In this document: positions 25,540 to 35,714 of the stretch, piece after piece
Layout of the letters: the number at the start of each line of letters is the position of its first letter
How positions within the stretch are numbered: the stretch's first letter is position 1
From: Planctomycetota bacterium
GTDB lineage: Bacteria > Planctomycetota > Planctomycetia > Planctomycetales > Planctomycetaceae
Reading direction: 5' to 3'
NCBI GenBank assembly: GCA_018242525.1
Contig: JAFEBS010000001.1
Coordinates: 1 to 64,000 of the forward strand
DNA length: 64,000 nt
Position numbers and translations under genes: made by a program
The notes under the pieces: model-generated
What the model saw: only the letters and a program-made list of their open reading frames with translations
Databases searched by the model: none
What the model was told of the DNA's origin: nothing

Positions 25540-28101
25540 ATGTCCAGGTTCCACCCTGCCCACTGGCTGCCAATTTCACGGGCGACTGTGATCTTTTGCA
25601 TCATTTTCGCGACCGTGATGGTCAGTGGACTCTGGGTCCACCAGCCTCACCGGACGCCCGCTGCAAACCTCAACGATCCATTGAGTTCTCGAACGAGCGA
25701 TGTGAATCCGATAGCGTTTGGGAGTGTGATCGCCAATCTGTCGGCCTCTGCGCTTGTGATTTTGACTGTTTTTGGCGCGTCGTGGCTGGTGGAACGCCAG
25801 TTTCGCGAATTGGAATCCGCCCTGACAGCAGCGGCCTCTGAACGCGAGAATCTGCTGGTGACGCTGACGAGCATTGGCGATGCCGTCGTGGTCACTGACG
25901 AGCAGGGGTTGCTGCGGTTGATCAATCCGGTGGCGAAGCAATTGCTGGGGTGCCGGGAGGAATTGATCGGAAAGCCATTGGCGGACGTGCTGTTGATTCT
26001 GAATGAATCAACCCGACAACCGGACAGGTCACCGGTCGCACGAGTCCTGGAATCGGGCGACGTCGTCGTTCTCCGGGATCAGTTGCGACTTGTCCGCCCG
26101 GACGGAACGGAGGTTCCAATTGAATACAACGCGGCGCCAATTCGGACGATGACGGGGACCATTTCGGGAATCATCACTGTCTTTCGGGATTGTTCAGCGC
26201 GACAGCAATTTGAGATGGAGTTGAAGCGTCGAGAGCAGCGCTTCCGGATTCTGTTTGAGACGCCGTTGATCGGCATTGCCGTCGGAACCTCCGGCGGCAA
26301 GCATCTGCTGGAGGCCAACGACGCCTACCTCGACTTGATCGGTTACGACGTGGGTGAATTGCCCGGCGATTCTCTGGGTTGGGGGGGAGTCGAAGCAGGA
26401 CAAAGCCCCCTGGATGAATCGGCTCAGCAGGAACTGGCGGAAACCGGCTTCTGCCACCCGTTCGAACGGGCCTACACCCGCCCCGACAAGACGGTAGTCC
26501 CGGTCATGATCTCGGCCAGCAAACTGCTCGACGAAACCGACCGCATTCTTGTGTTTATCGCAGATCTCAGTTCCATCAAGCAATCCGAGGCCGCGCTCCG
26601 CGACAGCCAGCAGCGATTCCACACGCTCTCGGAAAGCATGCCTCAAATGGTCTGGACGGCTCGCCCCAATGGAGAAGTGGACTATGTCAACCGGACTTTG
26701 ATTGAGTATTCGGGCCGGACCGCGGAAGAACTGCAGGGCTCTGGCTGGAACGTAATGCTGCACGACGAGGACCGCGAGGCACACTTCGCCGCCTGGAAAA
26801 CGGCCCTGTCCGACGGCACGCCGCTGGAAGTTGAGCATCGATTATTCCGGCGATCCGGCGAATATCGCTGGCATCTGACGCGCGCGGTTCCCGTTCGCAA
26901 CTCTGACCGCCAGATTACGCTGTGGGTCGGTACAAACACGGATATCCATGACCAGAAACAGTTGGAAGCATTGCTGAAGGAAGAACATCATCGGAAGGAC
27001 CAGTTTCTGGCGCTGCTGGCTCACGAGTTACGAAATCCACTGGCTCCGCTGGGAAACGCCGTACAGATCCTGTCTGTCCTGCGCGATGACCCGGTCCAGT
27101 CCAGGGAACTGGTCGAGATCATGCAGCGACAGATCCAGCAGTTGACCCGCTTGATCGATGATCTTCTTGACCTGGCCCGAATTACCCAGGGACGCATCCT
27201 ACTGCGCCGGGAGCGAACAAAAGTGGCCGTCGTGACGTCTGCGGCGGTTGAATCCGTTCAACCGTGGATCGACGAGCACCGCCATCACCTGTCGGTCACC
27301 CTTCCAGACCAGGATTTGTGGATCGATGCCGACGTGGCGAGGCTGTCGCAAGTCCTGACCAACCTTCTGCAGAATGCAGCCAAGTACACCGAGCCGGGAG
27401 GGAACATCGAATTGATCGTCGAAGCCGATCAGAACAAGATCCTGTTTCGTGTCCGTGACGACGGCCCGGGATTGTCCGCGGCAATGCTGAAACGGGTCTT
27501 TGAATTGTTCATGCAGGTTGAGCAAACTCTGGACCGCGCCCGGGGTGGACTGGGAATCGGATTGACGCTGGTCAGGACCCTCGTGGAATTGCATGGCGGC
27601 AGTGTTTCTGCACACAGTGACGGTCTCGGTCATGGTTGTGAATTTATCGTCGAACTTCCCCGGATTGAAGGTCCTGACTCCCAACTGAGCAATGTTCGTC
27701 CCTCCGACGCGGCCGATGAATCCATGCCGGCCTTGAATGTCCTGGTGGTGGATGATGTACAGGCGTCGGCAAAGACCCTGGCGATGATGCTCACCACACT
27801 TGGACAGGATGTCCAAACCGCCTATGACGGAGTCGACGCGATTGAGCGGGTGACGACCGGTTCCTTCGACGTCGTTTTTCTGGATATCGCGATGCCAGGG
27901 ATTGACGGATTGAAAGTCGCGAAGCTGCTGCGTTCCTTTCCTTCAGTACGCCGATTAATCCTGATTGCCCTGACAGGATTCGGACAAGAGGCCGATCGCC
28001 AGAGAAGCTTCGATGCCGGTTTTGATGAGCACTTGATCAAGCCGACAAGCATTGATCAGTTGAAGGAGGTTTTACAACGCACGGCATCCAGCCGAATCTG
28101 A
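25540..28101 (+). CDS. Membrane PAS hybrid histidine kinase
   Basis: An 853-residue protein. Two TM helices (about residues 10-30 and 66-86) flank a short outer loop of some 35 residues. Three PAS domains follow (about 105-220, 230-350, 355-480), the last with the PAC-type WVGTNTDIHDQ end. HisKA carries AHELRNP (His495), then come an ATPase domain (LLQNAAKYT, DDGPGL, GGLGIGL) and a C-terminal receiver (Asp782, FLDIAMPGIDG). The small outer loop and multiple PAS domains suggest sensing inside the cell. Last gene of the NtrC-Hpt-HK operon. Confidence 0.92.
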   Translation: MSRFHPAHWLPISRATVIFCIIFATVMVSGLWVHQPHRTPAANLNDPLSSRTSDVNPIAFGSVIANLSASALVILTVFGASWLVERQFRELESALTAAASERENLLVTLTSIGDAVVVTDEQGLLRLINPVAKQLLGCREELIGKPLADVLLILNESTRQPDRSPVARVLESGDVVVLRDQLRLVRPDGTEVPIEYNAAPIRTMTGTISGIITVFRDCSARQQFEMELKRREQRFRILFETPLIGIAVGTSGGKHLLEANDAYLDLIGYDVGELPGDSLGWGGVEAGQSPLDESAQQELAETGFCHPFERAYTRPDKTVVPVMISASKLLDETDRILVFIADLSSIKQSEAALRDSQQRFHTLSESMPQMVWTARPNGEVDYVNRTLIEYSGRTAEELQGSGWNVMLHDEDREAHFAAWKTALSDGTPLEVEHRLFRRSGEYRWHLTRAVPVRNSDRQITLWVGTNTDIHDQKQLEALLKEEHHRKDQFLALLAHELRNPLAPLGNAVQILSVLRDDPVQSRELVEIMQRQIQQLTRLIDDLLDLARITQGRILLRRERTKVAVVTSAAVESVQPWIDEHRHHLSVTLPDQDLWIDADVARLSQVLTNLLQNAAKYTEPGGNIELIVEADQNKILFRVRDDGPGLSAAMLKRVFELFMQVEQTLDRARGGLGIGLTLVRTLVELHGGSVSAHSDGLGHGCEFIVELPRIEGPDSQLSNVRPSDAADESMPALNVLVVDDVQASAKTLAMMLTTLGQDVQTAYDGVDAIERVTTGSFDVVFLDIAMPGIDGLKVAKLLRSFPSVRRLILIALTGFGQEADRQRSFDAGFDEHLIKPTSIDQLKEVLQRTASSRI

Positions 28102-28520
28102 TCACAAAACCTGGTTTGCGCTGACCTGCTCTGCCAGCCGCCATTTTGTGGTCGCTTAACTGGCATCCTGCACCCTGCCTGCACATGTTTTCGTAACCAG
28201 CGTGGCTGACAAACGTTGCGTACGGCCGCAGTGACCCTCTCCGGTACCGTATTTGGGAAACCAGGTCGATTCTGGTGTCCGAATTCCATTTCGCAACCGT
28301 CGGCATGCTGGTTGCAATACTTGATCGTTCAGTGCCTGACAAAAGGCAGTTCCCGTCGATAACAAGCAGAGGATCGACCTCCTCCGTCGGTCTCTGTCTG
28401 GGCTTTGTCGGACGATGGAATGAACAGATTGCTGCGGTGCGATTCCAATCCACGAATCCGGCTGCGATGCCACTGTTGTCCTCGCCCCACTCTCGGGCGC
28501 CTTCAGAAAGGACTGCGAAC
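28102..28520 (+). other. Intergenic region before the SnoaL-like gene
   Basis: 419 bases. It holds the sigma-54-like site at 28301-28316. The frame of the next gene is open from 28275 but the good ribosome site is at 28521. No other feature was seen. Confidence 0.5.
28301..28316 (+). promoter_or_regulatory. Sigma-54-type promoter for the 28521 operon
   Basis: CGGCAT-GCTGG-TTGCA has the exact GG-N10-GC spacing and a perfect -12 half. Fourteen of its 16 bases equal those of the site before the USP gene at 9979. It lies about 205 bases before the ATG at 28521, a rather long leader. Confidence 0.55.
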
Positions 28521-29585
28521 ATGCTGCGGTACCACATATTTCTATTCGGCTCCACGCTGGTCATGATGGGACTGGGGACCTGTCTGGCAGTCGGCAAAGA
28601 CGGACGCACGGAAAAAGTTGCCTCGCCCAGAAAGGACCCCGTTCCAGCAATCACCGACCGGAAGGGCAGTGACGAAGGCAGACAATTGCCCGCTCGTGCC
28701 ATCGACAAGACCTCCAGTGACCCCCCGCTTTCCGAAGATGAGCAGGAAATCCGGCGGTCGGGCGACCGATTTGTCCGGGCGTACGAACTTGCCGACGCCA
28801 AAGCCATCGCTGAGTTATTTGCACCGGACGCCGAATACATCGACGAGCAGGGTACCGTCGTTCGTGGCCGCGCAGAGATCGAAGACCTGTTTGCATCGTG
28901 CTTCGCGGATCGCCCAGGCAGCACGCTCGCGTTGACAATCGAGAGCATTCGCATGATCGGCCAGGGCGTCGCCATGGAAGACGGTTATACGGAAGTGATG
29001 TACTCAGGGAATCAGCACGCGCCTGTCTATAGTCGCTATTCCGCCGTCCAGATCAAAGCCGATGGCAAATGGCTGATTGCCAGCGTTCGAGAGCAGACGC
29101 CAAAAGAATGGCGACAACATCATGCGCGACTGCAGCAGCTTACGTGGCTGCAGGGAGACTGGGTCGACGAGGGGGACGGCAGCGATGTGCTCTTCAAGTG
29201 CACGCCAATCAATGGTGGGTCGTTTCTGCTTCGCAAGTTCTCGATCCAGATCGCCGGACAGGAAGCCATGCACGGTGAACAACGCATCGGGTGGGATCCG
29301 TTGATCGGGAAATTCCGCACCTGGATCTTTGACTCAGAGGGTGGATTCAGCGAAGGGTTCTGGTACCGCGATGGAAATCGCTGGGAATTGAAGTCGGTCG
29401 GTGTGACCGCTGATGGTCAAGCCGCCTCCCGCACGACGATTTACACGATCGTCGACGAAAACACGATGACCTGGCAGTCGATGGACCACGAAGTCGGCGG
29501 AGTGCGACTGCCTGACATTGGTCCGGTCACGATCGTGCGCCGGGGACCGCTTCCAAACGCGGGCTTCACGACGACCGCACGCTAA
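28521..29585 (+). CDS. Secreted SnoaL-like (SgcJ/EcaC-type) protein
   Basis: A 354-residue protein with a signal peptide (YHIFLFGSTLVMMGLGTCLA). Residues about 75-200 form an NTF2/SnoaL-like fold of the SgcJ/EcaC type (FVRAYELADAKAIAELFAPDAEYID, RGRAEIEDLF). The remainder (about 205-345) is a beta-rich domain with WLQGDWVDEG and ERGW-like strands typical of planctomycete and proteobacterial secreted relatives. The family includes ketosteroid-isomerase-like folds, but no catalytic residue can be assigned. ATG 28521 follows GAAAGGA. It is followed by the Gly/Tyr-rich TPR gene 53 nt downstream. Confidence 0.8.
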   Translation: MLRYHIFLFGSTLVMMGLGTCLAVGKDGRTEKVASPRKDPVPAITDRKGSDEGRQLPARAIDKTSSDPPLSEDEQEIRRSGDRFVRAYELADAKAIAELFAPDAEYIDEQGTVVRGRAEIEDLFASCFADRPGSTLALTIESIRMIGQGVAMEDGYTEVMYSGNQHAPVYSRYSAVQIKADGKWLIASVREQTPKEWRQHHARLQQLTWLQGDWVDEGDGSDVLFKCTPINGGSFLLRKFSIQIAGQEAMHGEQRIGWDPLIGKFRTWIFDSEGGFSEGFWYRDGNRWELKSVGVTADGQAASRTTIYTIVDENTMTWQSMDHEVGGVRLPDIGPVTIVRRGPLPNAGFTTTAR

Positions 29586-29638
29586 CTGCCATCACATTCG
29601 CTCCTCGAAGGGCACTCATATTTCCTGGGAACCTGATC

Positions 29639-31273
29639 ATGACCAATTCCCTCTGTAAGGTCGTTTTCATCTGTGGCATCGCGATGTTGTTGAGCCCCAT
29701 CAGCGTGATCGCCCGAGGGCCCGGTGGTGGTGGACACGGTGGCGGCCTGCATATCGGTGGCGGCGGGGGACACGTTGGTGGGGGGCCGCATGTACCGTCG
29801 GCCGGGGGGCCGATCGGAATCCGCGGCGTCCCGTCTGCCGTGATCCCACGCTCACCGTCACTCAGCCAGCCGCGCATTGGACCACAATTTCATGGTGGGG
29901 CGAACGTCTCGGCTCGTCCAGGCATCCGTGCGCCAATTCAGAGTGGTACAAACCGCGGCACCGTGATTCGGCCGGGAATCCGTGCACCGATTCACGCTGG
30001 CGCGAACGTTGCCAACCGGAGCGGCGTCGCCAATCGGCTGTCGGGCAGAACTTCGATCCATCTCGGAAACCATACCGTCAACCTGAGTCACAACTCGTAT
30101 CGCCCCGCGTACTCGAATCACTCGTTCTATCGCGGCTATTGGAATCGGGGATACGGCGGCTATGGATCTGGATTTGGGCTCGGGAACGGGCTGTATGGTG
30201 GCTACGGGGGATATGGCTGGGGATATTACGGCGGATATGGGTACCGGCCGCTGGGCTGGGGCCTGGGGGCGTGGGGTCTGGGAGCACTGGCGTACAACAG
30301 CGGTTACCTGGGGTATTACAATCCCTATTACAACAGTGGCTACGGAACTTACGGCGCATACAGCTATGCCCAGCCGATTCCGGTGGCCTACAATCCGACC
30401 GTTGTAACGACTGCAAGTACACCGTCAACATGCGATCAAAGCCTGAACGACGCGATCACCGCCTTTAAGCAGGCGGATTACGATACCGCTCTCGATCTCG
30501 CCAATCAGGGCCTGGCACAGTGTCCGAATGACTCAGTCATCCACGAGTTTCGGGCATTGGTGCTGTTTGCCAGGGCGGACTATCAACAGGCCGCAGCAAC
30601 GATTCACTCGGTCCTGGCAGTCGGGCCGGGCTGGAACTGGAGCACCATGAGCAGTCTGTACGCCGATACATCGACGTACACGAATCAATTGCGGGCGCTG
30701 GAAGCATTTACGAACCAGCATCCGCAAGACGGTGCCGGTCGGTTTCTGCTGGCCTATCATTACCTGGCCGACGGTTACCCGGATGCGGCCGAGCGGCAGT
30801 TGCAGCAGGTTGTCAAGCTTGTGCCGAATGATCGCGTCGCGGCGGACGTGCTAAAGCTGATCGCCAAGCCGACACCCGAGCAGGCGGTGCAACCCCAATC
30901 GGCTGCGGAGCAACAGCCAACGCCGCAGCCCCCGCCTTCGTCGAACGAATCACCCGCTTCATCGAGCGCAGTCCCGGCGCTCAAGGCCGTCGATCCCGCG
31001 ATCCTGGTCGGTGTGTGGCATGCGACGCGCCCCGATGGTTCCAGATTTGATCTGACGCTGAACCAGGATTCCACATTTGATTGGAAATTCGCCCTTGGCA
31101 CGTCGAAGCAGGAATTCGGCGGCAACTACAAGGTGGATGGCGGTGTGCTGGCTCTGGAACGCAAAGACGGCGGATCGCTGGTCGCGGGTGTCGTCTTCAA
31201 GGGCGATCAGAAATTCAATTTCAAGCTGTTGGGGGCACCGCCGGAGGATCCGGGCCTGGATTTCAGCAAATGA
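29639..31273 (+). CDS. Secreted Gly/Tyr-rich TPR protein with lipocalin-like C-terminus
   Basis: A 544-residue exported protein. A signal peptide (1-25) leads to a Gly/His-rich stretch (GGGGHGGGLHIGGGGGH), an Arg/Ser-rich linker with three related units built on GIRAPI, and a Gly/Tyr-rich block (about 170-235, many GYGG). TPR-like helices follow (about 262-410; FKQADYDTALDLANQGLAQC). A Pro/Gln-rich linker precedes a C-terminal beta domain (about 457-540; VGVWHATRPDGS, GGNYKVDGG) like other small secreted lipocalin-type domains. The low-complexity front suggests a surface or matrix role. Function unproven. Confidence 0.8.
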   Translation: MTNSLCKVVFICGIAMLLSPISVIARGPGGGGHGGGLHIGGGGGHVGGGPHVPSAGGPIGIRGVPSAVIPRSPSLSQPRIGPQFHGGANVSARPGIRAPIQSGTNRGTVIRPGIRAPIHAGANVANRSGVANRLSGRTSIHLGNHTVNLSHNSYRPAYSNHSFYRGYWNRGYGGYGSGFGLGNGLYGGYGGYGWGYYGGYGYRPLGWGLGAWGLGALAYNSGYLGYYNPYYNSGYGTYGAYSYAQPIPVAYNPTVVTTASTPSTCDQSLNDAITAFKQADYDTALDLANQGLAQCPNDSVIHEFRALVLFARADYQQAAATIHSVLAVGPGWNWSTMSSLYADTSTYTNQLRALEAFTNQHPQDGAGRFLLAYHYLADGYPDAAERQLQQVVKLVPNDRVAADVLKLIAKPTPEQAVQPQSAAEQQPTPQPPPSSNESPASSSAVPALKAVDPAILVGVWHATRPDGSRFDLTLNQDSTFDWKFALGTSKQEFGGNYKVDGGVLALERKDGGSLVAGVVFKGDQKFNFKLLGAPPEDPGLDFSK

Positions 31274-31345
31274 TATCCACCGCCGTGATGATTCCCAAAG
31301 GGTCGAGACAGAACTGGATCGGCTCTGGTGGACAGGAGCAATGTC

Positions 31346-31762
31346 ATGACGAACTCGTCCAAACAGTTGCCAACCGAATGGCCACAAGCCCCCAACAAGG
31401 CCCGCGAGCGTGGCGGCTCGGCGTTCGAAATCCTGCATCATGCCGCGACTGCCTGCGGCACATTTGCCATCCAGATGGAACAAGAAATGCGATCCATGGC
31501 CGACGAAGTGGCCGGTCACGCCGGTGTTGTACTACAGAACTTGGCCAGCAGTCTCAGTCAGGACCCACCTTATTCCAGCGTGTTAGAACGCGTGACTCAA
31601 TCGGTTGCCCGGAGAACTGCTCAGGCTGGTGCCTATCTGGAGAGAGTAAGGATGACCGGACTGGCGAAAGAGACCACGCGGCTCGTCCGACGACATCCGG
31701 TTTCAACGATCTTGATTGTGATTGGACTCATCTGGTTCCTGGGGTTCCATCGACGGAATTGA
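31346..31762 (+). CDS. Small membrane-anchored helical protein
   Basis: A 138-residue protein with a helical, charged N-terminal part and one C-terminal TM helix (STILIVIGLIWFLGF) ending in basic residues. This plan (amphipathic helices then a C-terminal anchor) resembles ElaB/YqjD/DUF883-type inner-membrane proteins that appear in stationary phase, but similarity is by layout only. ATG 31346 has AGGAG upstream; a GTG at 31328 is the alternative. Next to secreted stress-associated genes. Confidence 0.65.
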   Translation: MTNSSKQLPTEWPQAPNKARERGGSAFEILHHAATACGTFAIQMEQEMRSMADEVAGHAGVVLQNLASSLSQDPPYSSVLERVTQSVARRTAQAGAYLERVRMTGLAKETTRLVRRHPVSTILIVIGLIWFLGFHRRN

Positions 31763-31766
31763 ACCA

Positions 31767-31868
31767 GTGAAACCAATCCTGGCGTCCGCAATTGAAACCA
31801 CGGAAACATACCTGAAACGGGCCGACAACATCATGAAGAATCTGCCAAAGAAGGCGACGTCTGAGTAG
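31767..31868 (+). CDS. Possible 33-residue peptide
   Basis: A GTG at 31767, four bases after the preceding stop, opens 33 codons reading VKPILASAIETTETYL then KRADNIMKNLPKKATSE and a TAG. It is amphipathic and basic at the end. Its tight spacing suggests translational coupling, but no ribosome site or homology supports it. It could equally be a remnant of a longer C-terminus of the gene before. Confidence 0.25.
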   Translation: MKPILASAIETTETYLKRADNIMKNLPKKATSE

Positions 31869-31963
31869 GGGAATCCAATTAACAGGGACGTGACCGGTGC
31901 TGCGGGAATATCCCTCGTTTCCGCAGCACTGTGGGGGATGATCGATCCGATGAGGTATATCCA

Positions 31964-33046
31964 ATGGCGTTTTTCAGAATCCATGCCGTCCGGTTCTTGG
32001 CGATTGCCGCCACCGCGATTGGACTTGTCGTCCATGCCCCCGCAAGGTCAATGGCGCAGTTCAATCAGCCTGGAAACGTGTTGATTGCAGATCAGTTCAA
32101 TAACCGTGTGATCGAAATCAATCGCACCGGGAAGATTCTCTGGCACTTCGGTCTGGGCCCGGATGACACTTCCCCGAATTCGATCTTGGGTGTGACGGAT
32201 GCCGAACGCGTTGGTCAGTTGACTCTGATAACCGGGAAGGGCATTCCAGCCGACGTGAATCCCGATTTTCCAGACGGGGTCGTGGACAACCGTGTCATGC
32301 TCGTTGGTCGGCTGGGAAAGATTCTGTGGCAGTATGGAAAGTTCGGCGTGACCGGCTCGGATGTCGGTGAACTGAACACTCCGGTACAAAGTGCCTGGCT
32401 GCCCGGGGGTCGAGTGTTGATCACCGACCAGGGGAACCAGCGAGTCATTATCGTCAACTTGATGCACATGGTCGTCTGGCAATATGGCACCACCGGCGTC
32501 GCAGGCAACGGCCCTAATCAGTTGAACAACCCCAGCAGTGCTGAACTTCTTTCCGATGGTCGCATTCTGATTGCGGACCAGGGAAACGACCGGGCGATCG
32601 AAGTGACCGCAAGCAAGGAAATCGTGGCGAAGTTTTCTGCGGGCGAAACAGCCAGCGGAATCACATTTGCCAGCCGTCTGACAACTGGACACACACTGCT
32701 CACAGATTCCAGCAACAACCGAATCGTGGAGGTTGACGACCACGATCACATCGTCTGGCAGTCTGCAACGAACCTGCAGGCGGAAAGTAATCCCAATCCC
32801 AAACCGACCCGAGGTGTTCGACTCAGGACGGGAGAGACACTGATCAGCGACCAGTTCAATCAACGCGTCATTCTGATCAACACCAGTACGAAGTCAATTG
32901 TGGCTCAGTTTGGACAAACCAACGCATCCGGTTACGACATCGGCAACGCCTCGAAAGCCCTGTTCGCGCCTTATGACGCGAAGGTGATTGGGGACTTTAC
33001 CGGATTGACACGGCCGTGGGACGCCGCGGGGCTAACACTGCCGTGA
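31964..33046 (+). CDS. Secreted NHL/beta-propeller protein
   Basis: A 360-residue exported protein. The signal peptide (FRIHAVRFLAIAATAIGLVVHA) is followed by about six propeller blades, each with a (D)Q-x-N-x-R-(V/I)-(I/L)-x-(I/V) strand (ADQFNNRVIEI, TDQGNQRVIIV, ADQGNDRAIEV, TDSSNNRIVEV, SDQFNQRVILI). This is the NHL-type pattern used as a binding or lyase scaffold. No catalytic set is evident. ATG 31964 has GAGGT upstream; an earlier start at 31931 is unlikely. Confidence 0.8.
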   Translation: MAFFRIHAVRFLAIAATAIGLVVHAPARSMAQFNQPGNVLIADQFNNRVIEINRTGKILWHFGLGPDDTSPNSILGVTDAERVGQLTLITGKGIPADVNPDFPDGVVDNRVMLVGRLGKILWQYGKFGVTGSDVGELNTPVQSAWLPGGRVLITDQGNQRVIIVNLMHMVVWQYGTTGVAGNGPNQLNNPSSAELLSDGRILIADQGNDRAIEVTASKEIVAKFSAGETASGITFASRLTTGHTLLTDSSNNRIVEVDDHDHIVWQSATNLQAESNPNPKPTRGVRLRTGETLISDQFNQRVILINTSTKSIVAQFGQTNASGYDIGNASKALFAPYDAKVIGDFTGLTRPWDAAGLTLP

Positions 33047-33136
33047 CGAATTGAGGCGGGGTTTCAACAGGAATTCGCGCAGGCTGAGTTGCCTGCGAGT
33101 CGTCGGTTTTGCTTTCTTGTCAAGGAGTCTTGAACC

Positions 33137-33448
33137 ATGCAACGCGCACTTGTGTTTCTGTCCCTGGTCGGAATCGCGTCGAGCCTTGTCGGAGGAACGG
33201 ATGCGGAAGCGAGGCATTGCTTTGGCCGCCAACGCATGCGCTGTTGCCGCGGAAACTATGGCTATGTCAGCACCCAGGCGTGCTGTGGAAATCAGTACAA
33301 TACCGGTGCGGCAGTGGTTCAACCCGGCACGATGGATCCCACAAATGCCGGCGCTGCTCCGGCCCCGCCTGTGGAAAACGCTCCCGCCCCCGAAGCGGCA
33401 CCAGCACCGGTACGCGAAGAACCCGCCGCGCCCGCACCAAAGACCTGA
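33137..33448 (+). CDS. Small secreted Cys- and Pro/Ala-rich protein
   Basis: A 103-residue protein with signal peptide (ALVFLSLVGIASSLVGG) and good ribosome site (AAGGAG). The mature part has six Cys in about 30 residues (C-F-G-R-Q-R-M-R-C-C, CC) followed by a Pro/Ala/Glu tail (APAPPVENAPAPEAAPAP). Disulfide-stabilised small exported protein. Similar short proteins with Pro/Ala tails are frequent in planctomycetes; no function known. Confidence 0.7.
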   Translation: MQRALVFLSLVGIASSLVGGTDAEARHCFGRQRMRCCRGNYGYVSTQACCGNQYNTGAAVVQPGTMDPTNAGAAPAPPVENAPAPEAAPAPVREEPAAPAPKT

Positions 33449-33758
33449 ATCTCCTGAGTTGTGAATGAATGGCCTGATATCGATGGCCGGGACTCACCCG
33501 GCCATCGGTCTCGTTTCCTGATTGTGATCGATGGCACCAGTCCGTGTTGTCCAATCATGAAGATCACCCCACTCCGCAACCGCCTTTCTGGCAAACTATT
33601 GGACACACTTTGCGTTTCCGTGGAGCGGTCGCCACAGGGCAACGTGATGCTGAATTGATTTTTCGTCGGCGTCGCCGGAAGATTTCCCAGGAACCACGCA
33701 TACAGACCAGCGGAGGCTGTTGCGTCCTTGGAAGCGAATCACTCTTCGGGTCTCGCGG
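33449..33758 (+). other. Intergenic region with a terminator
   Basis: 310 bases between the secreted protein and the hybrid kinase. Apart from the hairpin at 33481-33507, nothing stands out. Confidence 0.5.
33481..33507 (+). terminator. Strong transcription terminator hairpin
   Basis: CGATGGCCGGG (33481-33491) pairs perfectly with CCCGGCCATCG (33497-33507) around a five-base loop, 33 bases after the preceding stop. The following tract (GTCTCGTTTCCTG) is only partly T-rich. Confidence 0.65.
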
Positions 33759-35714
33759 ATGAAATCTCCCTCGGATTCCTGCAACCAAACCGAGCCCGGC
33801 GTCGGATCTGGTAGCGACACCATCCACAATATGATTCAGGTGCGGCGAATCCTTGACACCGCGATGGATGGCATCATTTCCATGGATGCGAACCAGAAGA
33901 TCGTGCTGATCAACAGGGCCGCCGAAGAGATTTTTGGATTTCGGTCTGATCAATTGCTGGGTCAGCCGATTGAGATGCTGATCCCGAGCCGGTTCTGTAG
34001 CAGTCATCGCTCGTTTGTGGAACAGTTTGGCAGAGGAGTCATTCAGTCCCGGCGAATGGGAGCACAACGGACCGTGGCGGCCTTGCGGGCCACGGGCGAA
34101 GAGTTTCCGATTGAAGCGTCGATTTCCCAATCGGGGACCGGTGATGACAAGATTTTTACAGTCATTGTCCGTGATGTTACCGAGGCCGTCCGATATCGGC
34201 AGCAGATCGAGCAACAATCACAAATGCTCGACCAGGTCTCGGACGCTGTCAGCGTCGTTGACCTGGACGGTCGGATTACCTATTGGAACCAGGCTGCGAC
34301 CCGGCTGTTTGGCTGGACGGCGGCCGAGGCAATTGGTCGTATTGCGTCCGACCTTCTTTATCGCGGCGACGAGCAGGTTTTTGCTGAGATGCTTCGCGAA
34401 ATCGACGCCCGGAAATCCTGGGCCGGGGAATTGGTCAAGACCACACGTTCGGGCGACCAGATTATCGTCGAGCACCGCCGATCCGTCCTGCAGGACAGTA
34501 CGGGCACCAGGACGGGGTACCTGTGCATGGATATCGACATCACGGCGCGAAAACGACGGGAACGCGCGGCCCATCGCAGCCAGCGACTGGAAAGCATCGG
34601 TACTCTGGCTGGCGGCATCGCCCATGACCTGAATAACGTGCTGACTCCCATCATGATCGGAACAAAGCTGCTGGCATCAGGGCGTGGTGAAGCCAATCGG
34701 CAGGGCTTGCTGGAAACGATGTCGGCCAGTGCTCAACGGGGCGCTGAATTGATCAAGCAACTGCTGGCCTTCGCCGGCGGTATCCGCGGCGATCGAAGCC
34801 CTGTCCAGATCAATGGAATCGTCTCGGAAACGATTCAGATCATGGAACATACCCTGCAGAAATCGATAACGATCGAATCGAGAATCGATGAAGACTGCCC
34901 CAATGTCCTGGCGGATGCGACGGAATTGACACAAGTCTTGATGAACCTGAGCATCAACGCCCGCGACGCGATGCCGTCCGGCGGGGTGCTGGCGATCTCC
35001 ACTTCGTCAACGCAGCTTTATGAAGATGCCGCGCAATTGAATCCAGATGCCCGCCCTGGTCACTATGTTCTTCTCAAGGTTGCAGATACCGGCACCGGAA
35101 TGAGCGGCGAGACTCTGGATCGGATCTTTGATCCATTCTTCACGACCAAAGACTTTGGCAAAGGAACGGGCCTGGGGCTCGCGACCGTGCAGGGAATCGT
35201 CAAGAGCCACGGCGGATTTGTGAATGTTTACAGCGAACTGGGAAGAGGCACCACATTCTCGGTCTATTTACCGGCGGAGGCGAAGCAGGATCCGGGTTCC
35301 GATGCTGTCGCCGGAATGGCCGATTCGACCATCGACGGGCGCGGCCGAACGATTCTGCTCGTGGATGACGAAGTCTTTATCATTCAGATGACTGCTTCTG
35401 TCCTGGAGGCCTCTGGATACCGCGTAATCACCGCGCGAGATGGTGCGGCGGCGGTCTCTCTGTACGAGCAGCATCGTGACGAGGTTGATGTAATTCTGCT
35501 GGACATGATGATGCCGGGCCTGGATGGTTTGCAGACGCTGGATGGAATTCGGCGCATCGATCCCGAGGTCCCGGTGATCGCCTGCAGCGGATTGCGAACG
35601 GCGCAGAGGGAAATGGATGCTCTGGAACGCGGCGCACGATTGTTCATTCCCAAGCCGTACACGGAAGAACAATTGTTGCGGGCCCTGGAAGACGTGCTCG
35701 AATCACCTGAATAA
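33759..35714 (+). CDS. Soluble PAS-PAS hybrid histidine kinase with receiver
   Basis: A 651-residue protein without TM. Two PAS domains (about 25-150, 155-270) are followed by HisKA with GGIAHDLNN (His289, the HDLNN class), an ATPase domain ([27 protein letters not shown]) and a C-terminal receiver (Asp582, [11 protein letters not shown]). The class is common in soluble redox or energy sensors. The first PAS resembles FixL-type by sequence style ([17 protein letters not shown]), but a heme His is not certain. ATG 33759 used. Convergent with ppsA, next to stress genes. Confidence 0.9.
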   Translation: MKSPSDSCNQTEPGVGSGSDTIHNMIQVRRILDTAMDGIISMDANQKIVLINRAAEEIFGFRSDQLLGQPIEMLIPSRFCSSHRSFVEQFGRGVIQSRRMGAQRTVAALRATGEEFPIEASISQSGTGDDKIFTVIVRDVTEAVRYRQQIEQQSQMLDQVSDAVSVVDLDGRITYWNQAATRLFGWTAAEAIGRIASDLLYRGDEQVFAEMLREIDARKSWAGELVKTTRSGDQIIVEHRRSVLQDSTGTRTGYLCMDIDITARKRRERAAHRSQRLESIGTLAGGIAHDLNNVLTPIMIGTKLLASGRGEANRQGLLETMSASAQRGAELIKQLLAFAGGIRGDRSPVQINGIVSETIQIMEHTLQKSITIESRIDEDCPNVLADATELTQVLMNLSINARDAMPSGGVLAISTSSTQLYEDAAQLNPDARPGHYVLLKVADTGTGMSGETLDRIFDPFFTTKDFGKGTGLGLATVQGIVKSHGGFVNVYSELGRGTTFSVYLPAEAKQDPGSDAVAGMADSTIDGRGRTILLVDDEVFIIQMTASVLEASGYRVITARDGAAAVSLYEQHRDEVDVILLDMMMPGLDGLQTLDGIRRIDPEVPVIACSGLRTAQREMDALERGARLFIPKPYTEEQLLRALEDVLESPE

